This document shows, in pieces, positions 43,734 through 53,138 of a DNA stretch of 64,000 bases. A model generated the notes under the pieces. It was not told the DNA's origin. It ran no database searches and saw only the letters and a list, made by a program, of their open reading frames with translations. The translations under genes and the position numbers were made by a program. The stretch is from DAISKN01 sp963716925. Lineage in GTDB: Bacteria > Acidobacteriota > Vicinamibacteria > Marinacidobacterales > SMYC01. The DNA lies in assembly GCA_963716925.1 (NCBI GenBank), contig CAVQUX010000024.1, positions 329,271-393,270 on the forward strand, written 5' to 3'. Each line of letters opens with the position of its first letter. Position 1 is the stretch's first letter.

Positions 43734-45473
43734 TCACTTCGACTCGTGCACCACGTTGCCGCCGACGATCGTAGCGACGATCTTCCCCTCGAAGAGCTTT
43801 CCCGGCGCGGTCTCGCCCAGGACCAGCGGATCGACGTTCATGACCGTGATGTCCGCCCACTTCCCGGCTTCGAGACTTCCGGTTTCCTTCTCCTGACCCG
43901 CCGCGTACGCGTTCCAGATCGTGTATCCGCGGAGAGCTTCCTCGGAGGTCATGCGCTCCTCCGGGTACCAGCCCTCGGGCGGAGTCTGGTCCCTGGTCTT
44001 CCGCGTGATGGCGGAGTGAAGCCCGTAGAAGATGTCGTGATCGGAGCCGGCGAGATCGGAGTTGAAGGCGAGCCGGGCTCCCGATTTCCTGAGAGTCCTC
44101 CAGGCGTAGGCGCCCTTCACCCGCTCCGGCCCGAGCCGTGCCTCCGCCCACCTCTGGTCTTCCGCGCAGTGAGGCGGCTCCATCGAGGCGATGACGTTGA
44201 GTGCGGCGAACCTCGGAACGTCGTCGGGGTGAACCACCTGCGCGTGCTCGATTCGATGCCGGAGCTCGCGGGTCTCCGGGTTCGCGTCCACGACGGACTG
44301 AAGGAAATCCAGGGTCTCGCGATTGCCCGCGTCTCCGATGGCGTGAACTCCGACCTGAAATCCCGAGCGCATCATCTCGGCCACGAGCTCCATATCGAAG
44401 CCGTACTCGCCCCCCGCGGTTCCCTTGTGGCCGGGCATATCGGCATAGTCCTCGAGAAGACGGGCTCCGCGAGAGCCCAGGGCCCCGTCGTAATACGCCT
44501 TGACCGAGCGCGTAATCAGCATGCGGTCGTTCGCGCGATCCGGTCCCTTCTGGAGCCACTCGCGGCAGAGATCGCCGTCGCGGGCGGAGAGCATGGCGTA
44601 AACCCGGATGGGAAGACTTCCTTCGGACTCGAGCGACGAGAACGCCGTCATGAGGCTGCGATCGACCCCGGCTTCGTGAACGGCGACGTATCCGTCCCGC
44701 GCCATCCTCTCGAGACCCGCCTTCACGTAGCCCCGGAACTTCTCCGGAGTCGGTTCGGGAATAGCGTCGGTGAGAAGACGTCCCGCGCGGTCGAGGAGAA
44801 TTCCCGTGAGATTTCCCGCCGCGTCTTTCAGAATTCGCCCGCCGCTGGGCGCCGGTGTGTTCTCGACGATCCCCGCCGCCTCGAAGGCCTTCTTGTTCCC
44901 CCAGACGGCGAACCCGTGGAGGCTTTGCATCACGACGGGGTTTTTCGGGAACTTCTCGCTCAGGAGGGTCCAGGTCGGATAGCGGCTCGCCCAGTCGCTG
45001 TCATCCCAACCACGCGCGAGAATCCACTCCCCCTCGGGCACGTTCGTAGCCGCGTCCACCACCCGCTGGACCGCCTCTTCCTCGGTCTTTACACCGAAGA
45101 GACTGATCTGCGATTCCAGCTCCCCCAGGCCCGCCACGTGCGTATGGGAGTCGATGAGACCGGGCAGTATCGTCGCTCCCGAAACGTCCAGGGTCCTGGT
45201 CGAGTCGCCGGCATAGCGGGCGGCCTCCGCCGCGGTTCCAACGTAGAGGATCTTTCCGTCCAGGATCGCGACCGCTTCGGCGTCGGGCCGCCATCCTTCG
45301 GCCCCGTGCGGCGCCGAGGGAGATGGAGTCCCGTCGAGCGCGGGCTCGTCCCAGGAAAGCGTATAGACCCGGCCTCCGGTGACGATGAGATCGGCGATCT
45401 CGTCCGGAGCGGGCGGCGCGCAGGAGAAGGCGAGAGCGAGGAACGCAAGCCAGAAGAGGCGATTACAATTCAT
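43734..45473 (-). CDS. Amidohydrolase lipoprotein (YtcJ-type)
   Basis: 579 residues. The N-terminus MNCNRLFWLAFLALAFSCAPP has a lipobox with Cys19, so this metallo-hydrolase should be anchored outside the cytoplasm. The amidohydrolase set is visible: LPGLIDSHTHVAGLG (two metal His), GVHAIGDAGNR, RHRIEHAQVV and FNSDLAGSDHD (Asp). Such YtcJ-like enzymes hydrolyse N-substituted amides or aryl compounds. The large frame reaching 46655 is a shadow of the divergent gene. A 42-base gap separates it from the divergent FAH-family lipoprotein. Confidence 0.9.
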   Translation of the reverse strand: MNCNRLFWLAFLALAFSCAPPAPDEIADLIVTGGRVYTLSWDEPALDGTPSPSAPHGAEGWRPDAEAVAILDGKILYVGTAAEAARYAGDSTRTLDVSGATILPGLIDSHTHVAGLGELESQISLFGVKTEEEAVQRVVDAATNVPEGEWILARGWDDSDWASRYPTWTLLSEKFPKNPVVMQSLHGFAVWGNKKAFEAAGIVENTPAPSGGRILKDAAGNLTGILLDRAGRLLTDAIPEPTPEKFRGYVKAGLERMARDGYVAVHEAGVDRSLMTAFSSLESEGSLPIRVYAMLSARDGDLCREWLQKGPDRANDRMLITRSVKAYYDGALGSRGARLLEDYADMPGHKGTAGGEYGFDMELVAEMMRSGFQVGVHAIGDAGNRETLDFLQSVVDANPETRELRHRIEHAQVVHPDDVPRFAALNVIASMEPPHCAEDQRWAEARLGPERVKGAYAWRTLRKSGARLAFNSDLAGSDHDIFYGLHSAITRKTRDQTPPEGWYPEERMTSEEALRGYTIWNAYAAGQEKETGSLEAGKWADITVMNVDPLVLGETAPGKLFEGKIVATIVGGNVVHESK

Positions 45474-45515
45474 GGCGGGCGTGATTATACTTCCTCTCCA
45501 ACAGGAGGACATTCG

Positions 45516-46553
45516 ATGAGATTCCGAACCCTCGCCGTGATCCTGGCTCTGGTCTCGATGGGCTGCGGTCGCGCCCAGACCGCCGTCTCCGACAAACCCG
45601 AGACCCCGTTCAAGCTCGCGACCTACGAGGGCCGCGTGGGCCTGGTTCTCGGTGAGACCCTCCTGGACATCGGCGCCGCCAACGAGCACCTCGTCCGCGA
45701 GGCGGGCCTTCCCCCGCTCGAGATTCCGAAAGAGATGCGGGCCCTCATCGAGAGCTACGACCGGGTGAAGCCGCGACTCTACCAGATGGCGAATTTCTTC
45801 AACGGAAAGACGGACGGGCTCGCCTTCGCCACGGACGCCGCTTCGGCCAAGATCGAAGCGCCCATCCAGTATCCCTGGAATCTCCTGATGGCGGCGGCGA
45901 ACTACCAGTCCCACGCGGCGGAGATGAATACCGCGGTCAAGGTGAACACCGATGCCGAAATGCCGTTCCTGTTCGCGAAGTCTCCCCGCTCCTGCATCAT
46001 CGGAACCGGCGAGCCCTATTTCATTCCCGAAGGCCGCGAGAGCATCGACTGGGAGGGTGAGCTCGGAGTGGTGATCGGAAAGCCCGCGCTCGAGGTCCCG
46101 CTCGAGAACGCCCTCGACTACGTCTTCGGATTCACCGCGATCTACGACGTGAGCGATCGCGGAAGACAGGCGCGGGAGAACCCGATCTTCCAGGGCCCCG
46201 ACTGGTTCTCGGGAAAGAGCCGCGACCGCGCCGCTCCCATGGGACCCTACATCACCCCCATCGAGTTCCTTCCGAACCACGCGAACCTCAGGCTCGTGAC
46301 CAAGGTCGGCGACCGCGTGGTCCAGGACGGCAACACCAAGGATTTGATCTACGACAGCCGGCGCCTGGTGTACCACATCAGCAACATCCTCACGCTCTAC
46401 CCGGGCGACGTGATCGGGACCGGAACGCCCGACGGGGTCGGCGCGGGACGAAAGCCGCCGGAGTTCCTGAAGCCGGGGGACGTCGTCAGCGTCGAGATCG
46501 AGGGCATCGGAACGCTGGTGACTCCGATTCAGGCCTCTCAGCCGGCGTCTTGA
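45516..46553 (+). CDS. Fumarylacetoacetate hydrolase (FAH)-family lipoprotein
   Basis: 345 residues from the ATG at 45516, preceded by CAACAGGAGGAC. The signal MRFRTLAVILALVSMGCG has a lipobox cysteine, which is unusual because this family is normally cytosolic. The FAH core is complete: NLLMAAANYQSHAAEM, IDWEGELGVVIGK with the metal-binding glutamates, YDVSDRGRQ with the Asp, and LYPGDVIGTGTPDGVGAGR near the end. It would cleave a C-C bond or hydrate a beta-keto acid outside the cytoplasm. It is divergent from the amidohydrolase, suggesting one exported degradative set. Confidence 0.9.
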   Translation: MRFRTLAVILALVSMGCGRAQTAVSDKPETPFKLATYEGRVGLVLGETLLDIGAANEHLVREAGLPPLEIPKEMRALIESYDRVKPRLYQMANFFNGKTDGLAFATDAASAKIEAPIQYPWNLLMAAANYQSHAAEMNTAVKVNTDAEMPFLFAKSPRSCIIGTGEPYFIPEGRESIDWEGELGVVIGKPALEVPLENALDYVFGFTAIYDVSDRGRQARENPIFQGPDWFSGKSRDRAAPMGPYITPIEFLPNHANLRLVTKVGDRVVQDGNTKDLIYDSRRLVYHISNILTLYPGDVIGTGTPDGVGAGRKPPEFLKPGDVVSVEIEGIGTLVTPIQASQPAS

Positions 46554-46596
46554 ACAGGAGATTGGATACTCGGGGTGAGTTGCAGCCTCGCCCGCG

Positions 46597-47564
46597 CTAA
46601 CGTGAAGACAGTCGGTTCCTCTCAGAGAGATAGGCCACGACCGCAGCCGCTTCATCGTCTGTCAACCAGTCCCAGCCTGCCTGACGTTGCATGCGCCGAA
46701 CCGTCCGTGCCCACCACAGGCGGTCCTCGCTGATTTTGGTAGATCCGGTCGCCGTTGTGGCAACGGGAGCACTTCATCTGAAGTATCTCCTCGCCGCGCC
46801 CGGGATCGCCGTTCAGGATTGCCGCAACGGCGAGGTCGTTGAGCTCCCTCATCCTCTCGCTTTCGACGGGCCGTCCCGTACTCTCCCAGCTCTTGATGAA
46901 ACGCGCGTTTGTCCTCGATGCCAAGGGCGCTGTAGGCGGCGGCAAGGTACCGGTGGGCCGCGGATAGCCGCGGTTGTCGCTCCATGAGAGGGGTCAGGAG
47001 AGCGACGATCTCTTGCCATTTCTGCTCGATCGACAGAAGGCGCGCCTTCGCCAGAGCCGCCGTTGGCTCGATCGGGTCGAGCTCGAGAGCCTTCTCGAGC
47101 GGCTTCGCGGCGTCATCACGACGGCCCCACATGGCGTAGAGCTCACCGAGTTCGGCCCAGAGCTCCGCATCGCGGGGCCTCATCTCCAGAGCTCGACGGA
47201 AGAGAGCCTCGCTCGCTTCGTACTGGAAGGCGGTTTTCTCCAGCTTCCCCTGGTAGTAGACCCACCGAAACTCGTCGGGGGCCCGCTCGCGCGCGATTTC
47301 ATAGCAAACCCGCCCCTCGTGGAGGAACTGGTACGCGTGATAGAGCATGCCCAAACGACCGATGAAGTCCGCCGAGTCGGGGCTCCCCCGGGCCAGCCGG
47401 TCGGCGTCACGAAACGCCGAAATCGACGCCTGGCTCTGGCTCCGAAAAGGCGGAAGCGGGGGAACCCGAACGGACGCATCACGACAGCCAGGGAGCGCCA
47501 GGGTCAGGGCGCAGGCGCCGGCGAGCGTCTTCAGCGCGGCTCGTTCCAGCGGTTCCGCCACCAC
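46597..47564 (-). CDS. TPR lipoprotein with C-terminal monoheme cytochrome c domain, two frameshifts
   Basis: Reconstructed over three frames. The start (GTG 47564) gives a lipoprotein signal (LALPGCRDA). TPR units follow (EFRWVYYQGKLEKTAFQYE; AELWAELGELYAMWGRRDD; IEPTAALAKARLLS). Near 46876 the frame shifts into RPVESERMRELNDLAVA and the heme site KCSRCHNGDRIYQ; near 46735, at an AAAA run, it shifts again into SEDRLWWARTVRRMQRQ, with the likely axial Met, and ends NRLSSR. All parts agree with one protein of about 320 residues. It is the last gene of a six-gene operon and its only predicted electron carrier. The start overlaps the upstream gene by 34 bases. Confidence 0.75.
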
Positions 47565-48828
47565 GTGACCCGTCCCACGCGATCGAAGGGCTCGTGGGAG
47601 TAGAGCCCGCCGCTCACCAGATCGAGCCTCCCGTCACCGTCGAGGTCCCCGGAGTCGAGAACGACCAGGTGAGTCGGAGACGAGTCGATGTCTCGCAGGG
47701 TAAAGCTCTGACGCCCGTCATTCTCGAACCAGACGATCGATCGAGATGCGGGGTCGCTCCAGTCGGCGAAAAGGCTCACGGCGATGACGTCAAGGTCCAG
47801 GTCAAGATCGGCATCGATGGCTCGGGCCGAGTACGCTCCCGGGAAGTCACCGATGCGGTGGTATTGGAACTGGAGCCCGCCCCGATTCTCCAGCCACTGC
47901 ACCCGTGCCAGGGCCGGGGAAGCGCGGGAACGTGATCGAAAGCGTCGCCGTTGGTGTAGAGGACGTCGAGGTCCGAGTCCCGATCGAGATCGACGAGGGA
48001 GATTCCGCTACTTCCGAAGTCTTCGTTGGTGGCACCATAGGCGACGTGAGACGTGAAGTTTCCGGCGCCGTCGTTCTCGAATACATACACCTGCTCCCAG
48101 GTCTGCGAGATCACGGCGGTGATATCGAGATCCCCATCACCGTCCATGTCGGCCACGGGAACGTGGATGGTTCCCGGAAGGCTCACGAGCTTTCGGGATT
48201 CGAAGCGAAAGCCGCCGAGGTTCCGAAGCCATTGAATCTCCCCGTCGTCGTACCCGAACTGGCCCACCGCCAGGTCGACATCTCCGTCGGCGTCGAAATC
48301 GCCCGGTTGGACGTCAGTGACCCGGGCCACATTCTCGAGGAGCACGCGGTTTGCGAACGTCTCGTCCCCCTGATTCTCGAGGACGGTGACCGAGCCGATC
48401 TTGGCGTTCGACGGCATGACCTGTCCCATCTCGGCAACGAGGAGATCGAGATCGCCGTCCCGGTCCAGATCGGCGGGCGTCACATGTGCGGGGGCGATCA
48501 CCACCGAACCCGCTTGCCGTTCCTGGAATGTCCCGGGCGGACCCTGCCGGATCCAGCGAACCTGATTGAGCGTGGCATCGGTGAGCACGACATCCTGGAG
48601 ACCGTCCTCGTCGAGATCGACAACAACGAGATGCGTGATCCAGGGAGGTGAGTCCCCCGGTCCATCCCCGATAGGGATCTTCTCGAGGAAGTCGATGCGG
48701 TCTCCCCGTTGCGGCACTGAGCGGCTGGCGTCGCCCGGAGTCGGTGTCTCCCGCTCCGAACCGCAGCCGGAGGAAAAAAGAACCATGAGCGCGACGGACG
48801 GGACCGACAAGAGCTGAAAGCGTTCCAT
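47531..48828 (-). CDS. FG-GAP/VCBS-repeat lipoprotein, one frameshift
   Basis: About 432 residues. The lipoprotein signal (VALMVLFSSGCGS) precedes six or seven repeats of the integrin-like type with calcium loops (VVDLDEDGLQDVVLTD; DLDRDGDLDLLVAE; DFDADGDVDLAVG; DMDGDGDLDITAVI; DLDRDSDLDVLY; DLDGDGRLDLVSGG). The first frame degenerates near 47903; the second resumes with QWLENRGGLQFQYH and ends WWRNRWNEPR. It should fold as a calcium-binding beta-propeller on the cell surface or in the periplasm. It sits between a GWxTD gene and the TPR-cytochrome gene in one operon. No UnbV domain is seen. Confidence 0.82.
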
Positions 48829-48862
48829 GCGTTCCCGGCGGGCCGCCGATTGCTCGCCTGCG

Positions 48863-50968
48863 TTATTGGGCGCCCGTGGTCAGACTCGAGAGCCGCGCGC
48901 GCACCCCACCCTGCTCCGGGTTCAGCTCGAGGGAGCGCTGGTACAATTCCCTCGCCTTCTCGGCGTACCCGAGCCGCTCGTAGCAGTCGCCGAGGGCATT
49001 GAGAAGCGTCGTATCCGGCGTGCGGATGGCGGTGGAACGCTCGAAGTAGTCCCGGGCGCGAGGATAGTCGCCCTTGATGTAGTAGGAGAAGGCGAGTCCT
49101 TCCACCACCTCGTACTCGTTTGGAAAGTCCTTCTCCATCGGAAGCAGCAGCTCCAGCGCTCGGTCCGCTCTGCTCGAGTAGAGGACGATGGTGGCAAGCC
49201 GCCAGTTCGCCATGGGAAGCTCGGGATTGTTCGCCTCGACCGCCCTCTCGAGTCTGGCCTCCGCCGCCTCGCTGTTTCCCGATGCCATGAGCTGGTTTCC
49301 GATGGTCATGTCGAGGAGCCCGGGAGCGTCGGCGTTGAAGCTGTGGCGGTAGATAAACGCCGGGCGGGCGACCGCGTTGAGCGGGCTTATCGTCAAGGAC
49401 GCTCTCCTCGTCGCCAGAACCACACCGCCCGAATCGACGAGGTCGGCCACCAGGGTGTAGAAACCGCTGTCGAGGCCGAGAAGCGTGATTTCCTTCAGAG
49501 TCACGCCTTCGACGATTTCGCCCACCTCCTCCGTAACCGTCGATTGTCCACTCAGGACGCGGAATCGCACCTCGTGCCCTGCCCCAGCGCCGAAAGTCTG
49601 GACGAAAGCATGCACCGTCGATCCACGGCGAATACGTTCTCGGTCGCGGGATAGATCTCCTTACCTCCCGCTTCGAACGTCCGGTGGGAGAGGGCATTCG
49701 TAAGAGAGAGCTCGTGGCCGTAGGCCAGCACCAGATCGCTCAGCGCCGGCTTTCCCGGCTCTACGGCAGCTACGACGATCTCCTGCTCGCCCGCGGTGTA
49801 GTCCTTCGTTGCGAGATTCTTCAGAATTACGCTGACCTGGTACTTTCCGGGCATCAGGGGATAGTTGTCTCGATACGCGAGGGGATAGCTCTTCGCCTGA
49901 TCGAACTGGCCGGAGCTGAGCTGCAGCAGAGGTTGATTGAGACTGTATACGACCACTCGCCCCTGCTCGTCGCGGACCTCGAGATCCACTTCGACGGTGG
50001 TGTAGTACCGAGTACGGTCGTCGTCGTGCTCGAAGGTGAAATCCTGGGGGTCGATCTCGAACGCGTAGTGGAGAAAGGGTGTATCCCCCGGACCGTAGAG
50101 CACCGCGAAGAAGCTCCGACTCGAGAAGTAGCGAAACGAATAATCCGCGGTGACCCGGTGCCCGAACTGTTTGTAGCCTTTCAGGTAATCGGTGTCGATC
50201 CTTCGCCGGGGTGAGTTCTCGATGTCCGCGAGCACTCGCTGGACGTTCGAAGCGGGGCGCACCTGCTGTTCCAGCGGCTGAATGGTGTTGCGTGCCGCGA
50301 GGAAGCTCCCGCTCATCTCCGTCAGATCGATCGTCAACGAGGCCCGAGCCAGGTCCATGGAGACCGACTCCAGAATATCGACCGCTCGATGTTGCTCTAC
50401 TTGATAGGACTGACTCGCGTATCCCATCCGCAGGAGACGGTGAGGACCATCGCCCAGGGGGTCGTAGAGCTCGTATTCTCCCAGATCGTTCTCCTTGAAG
50501 AACGTCAAGTTGAAGCGAGCGGGAAGACCGACAGCCGGGTCACCCATATAGAACCAGACTTCGGTCGAGACGATTTCGTTGTAACCGTCGTATCGCTGGA
50601 TCTCCATGGGCTTCCCGAGAATGATCCAGTACCGGCCTCGGTCCGTTTTCCATCCTGGCCGCGTCGACTCTCGTCCGAGAATGCGGTTGGCGTAGTCGAC
50701 ACGGCTTTGGTGCTCGATTTTGAACTCGTTCTCGAGCGTCGCGGGATCGGGGTCGCGTCGACCCCAGAAGGCCTCGATGAACCGATCACGCTCCTCCCGA
50801 GTCGTAGAGCGGACAGAACACGTCCCGTTCGATATCGGTGATGATGTAAACGACTTCCTCCTCGATCCATTTCTTGTATTCGGGAGGAAGCTTGTCGACG
50901 CGCTCATCCGCCGTGGACAGGGCGGCGATGAGCAACGAACCCACCGCGGTCACCAGCGTCATGCGCAT
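48863..50968 (-). CDS. GWxTD-domain protein with C-terminal TPRs, two frameshifts
   Basis: About 700 residues over three frames. The start (about 50968) gives a signal sequence (LVTAVGSLLIAALSTA) and DKLPPEYKKWIEEEVVYIIT, the GWxTD start (here VVYIITD). Near 50815 the frame shifts, resuming STTREERDRFIEAFWGRRDP, RYWIILGKPMEIQRYDG and VWFYMGDP, the family hallmarks. Near 49617 it shifts again to HAFVQTFGAGAGHEVRFRV, and three or four TPRs follow (LLNALGDCYERLGYAEKARE). This family is widespread in Acidobacteriota-like genomes, without an experimentally assigned function. It follows the UnbV gene by 10 bases. Confidence 0.82.
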
Positions 50969-50978
50969 GCCCACCAGA

Positions 50979-53138
50979 TTAATGGGATCCCGGCCCAGGC
51001 GCAACGAGCCGCAGTTCCTCCGACCCCTCCAGAACCTGAACCGAGGAATCGAGTGGAACCTGCCGGTACTCCTGCCGGGTTCCGGATCGAGGCCAGATTA
51101 CCTCTAGTACCTCGATTCGTTCCGCTTTCCCGAGCCCCAGAATCTGCTGGAAAGGGTTACCTCCGAACGTGGCGCCACTGTTGACGTGCTTGTAGATGTC
51201 GCGACTACCGCCGTCCTCGAGGATGCGGACACGGAGTCGGGCCCCGATGCCGGAACGGTTGGAGTCGCGACCGAAGACCTCCACCTTGAGGAAGTGGTTG
51301 CCAAACCCCGGGTTCTCGTACAACACGCTATGGGACCGGTCGCCCCCGAAGAACCCGCCCATTTGCTCGAAAACGTCCTGGTCGCCGTCGCCGTCGAAAT
51401 CGGCAAAGACGACGCCGTGGCCCTTCTGAAGGTGTCCGAAGCCCCCGTCCGAGGTGACGTTCGAGAATCGCTTGCCTCCGCGGTTCCAGTACATGAGGTT
51501 CGGCATCAGAGCGTGGTAGGGAGGCGCACCCGTACCGAGGTAAAAATCCAAAAAGCCGTCGTTGTCCAGATCGCCGAAGTTCGAACCCATGGGTGACGAG
51601 GGCTCGGCCACGCCCATCTCACGCGCCACATCATGGAAACCGCCGCGACCATCGCCCCGGTACAGGGCGGCGACCTCACCCTTGTCGGGCAGGCCGACAT
51701 GATAGGTGGCTAGCCTCCCGATACTGACGTCGTAGGTGGAGACGTAGAGATCCAAGGCGCCGTCGTTGTCGAAGTCCCAGAACCAGGAGGGGAAGCTCAC
51801 GGTGGGCCCCTGGACACCGAGCGAGGGAGCGAGGTCTACGAAAGTTCCGCCCCCGTCGTTGTGATACAGACGGTTGTCCCCGTGGATGTTCGAGACGTAC
51901 AGATCGGGAAAACCGTCCGCATCGTAGTCGCCCCAGATGACCGACTTCGCGAACCTGCCATTCGTAACCCCGGCCTTCTCCGCCACGTCGACGAACCGCC
52001 CGTCGCGGTTCTCGAAGAGCTGTGAGCGCGCATCGGGAACTTCGTCGGTCGTCTCGTTTCCCACGTAGAGATCGAGATCGCCGTCACGGTCGAAGTCGGC
52101 CCAGGAGCCGGTCTGGGTGGGGAAATTCCTCTCTCCCAGGCCCACGTCGAAGGTAACGTCAGTAAAGGTGCCGTCATCGTTGTTGCGGAGGAGCGAAGGT
52201 GGGTGAAGCCCTCTCTTCCCCATCCAACCTCCGCGGAGCACGAGAACGTCGGCATCTCCGTCGTTGTCATAGTCCGCATGGACCATGTTGAGCCCGCCGT
52301 ACAGGCCCACGATGCCCGCCTCCTCGGTTCTCTCGGAGAATGTCCCGTCCTCGTTGTTGAGGAACAAGCGCAACTGCCCGGCGGGATCGAAGGTGGAGAC
52401 CAGGAGATCGATGTAGCCGTCCCGGTCGAAGTCCTCCGCCACCGCACCTCCAGCGAGGCTGAACATACCCACTCCCGCGCTGAACGCCACGTTGGGAAAC
52501 CGCGGGAACGGCTCGTCCGAGGCGAAGCTCTCGGGAGGGATGAGAAACTCCTTCGGCACGCGGTCGGGGTACTCCCCGAGAGTCATGTACGCCAGATTCA
52601 TGAGCCAGCGTGCCGAGAAGTCGGGGTCCGACCCCGGCTCCGCCTCCCCGATACACTCCTTGAAATACTGGATCGCGGTCCGCGAGGGCTCCCCGTCGAC
52701 GTGAATGCCCCCGCCGCGGATGGGCAGGATGCAGGCTTCCGACGACATGAGGAGGGCACAGTTGCGAGTCTCACCGAGGCGAAGATGGGCCATGCCCAGA
52801 CGGAAGAGAAGCCGGAGGATCCATTCCTTCGCGATGTCTTGCCGCAGTCGGGGGAGCATGCCGTAGGCCTCGGACAGAAGGTCGATGGCCGGCTGCTCGT
52901 TCCCCAACGCCTGCTCGGCTTCTGCGAGCTTGACGAGAACCTCCCAGCGGAAGATCTCGGGCGCATCCTCCGGCATGCGGGCGAGGCTCTCCCGCAGGTC
53001 CTCGGCCGACCGTGCTCCGAGGTAGAAGTGCTCTTCGGCGGCCCGGTCGCGGATCCCCGCGAGAACCGCAAGCATTTTTTGGTGCGCCGACTCGCCGTCA
53101 GCCCCGAGAAACCACAATGAAAAGATGAGGTACTTCAT
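50979..53138 (-). CDS. FG-GAP/UnbV (CRTAC1-like) protein with N-terminal TPR-like domain
   Basis: 719 residues, intact. A short signal-like N-terminus (MKYLIFSLWFLGADG) is followed by a helical region (FRWEVLVKLAEAEQALGNEQ...) and many FG-GAP calcium repeats (DFDRDGYIDLLVS; DYDNDGDADVLVL; DFDRDGDLDLYVGN; DFDNDGALDLYVS; DLDNDGFLDFYLG; DFDGDGDQDVFEQMGG). At the end is an ASPIC/UnbV domain (NHFLKVEVFGRDSNRSGIGA; EVIWPRSGTRQEYRQV). Predicted as an exported beta-propeller; the function of UnbV is unknown. It overlaps the preceding UnbV gene by 4 bases (53135-53138). Confidence 0.9.
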   Translation of the reverse strand: MKYLIFSLWFLGADGESAHQKMLAVLAGIRDRAAEEHFYLGARSAEDLRESLARMPEDAPEIFRWEVLVKLAEAEQALGNEQPAIDLLSEAYGMLPRLRQDIAKEWILRLLFRLGMAHLRLGETRNCALLMSSEACILPIRGGGIHVDGEPSRTAIQYFKECIGEAEPGSDPDFSARWLMNLAYMTLGEYPDRVPKEFLIPPESFASDEPFPRFPNVAFSAGVGMFSLAGGAVAEDFDRDGYIDLLVSTFDPAGQLRLFLNNEDGTFSERTEEAGIVGLYGGLNMVHADYDNDGDADVLVLRGGWMGKRGLHPPSLLRNNDDGTFTDVTFDVGLGERNFPTQTGSWADFDRDGDLDLYVGNETTDEVPDARSQLFENRDGRFVDVAEKAGVTNGRFAKSVIWGDYDADGFPDLYVSNIHGDNRLYHNDGGGTFVDLAPSLGVQGPTVSFPSWFWDFDNDGALDLYVSTYDVSIGRLATYHVGLPDKGEVAALYRGDGRGGFHDVAREMGVAEPSSPMGSNFGDLDNDGFLDFYLGTGAPPYHALMPNLMYWNRGGKRFSNVTSDGGFGHLQKGHGVVFADFDGDGDQDVFEQMGGFFGGDRSHSVLYENPGFGNHFLKVEVFGRDSNRSGIGARLRVRILEDGGSRDIYKHVNSGATFGGNPFQQILGLGKAERIEVLEVIWPRSGTRQEYRQVPLDSSVQVLEGSEELRLVAPGPGSH

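Noticed and set aside
43746..45516. Plus-strand open frame covering the amidohydrolase region and joining the FAH gene.
   Set aside because: The composition is shadow-like, and a strong ribosome-binding site and lipobox fix the start at 45516.
45474..46655. Long minus-strand extension of the amidohydrolase frame.
   Set aside because: It is the shadow of the FAH-family gene; the lipoprotein signal at 45473 marks the true start.
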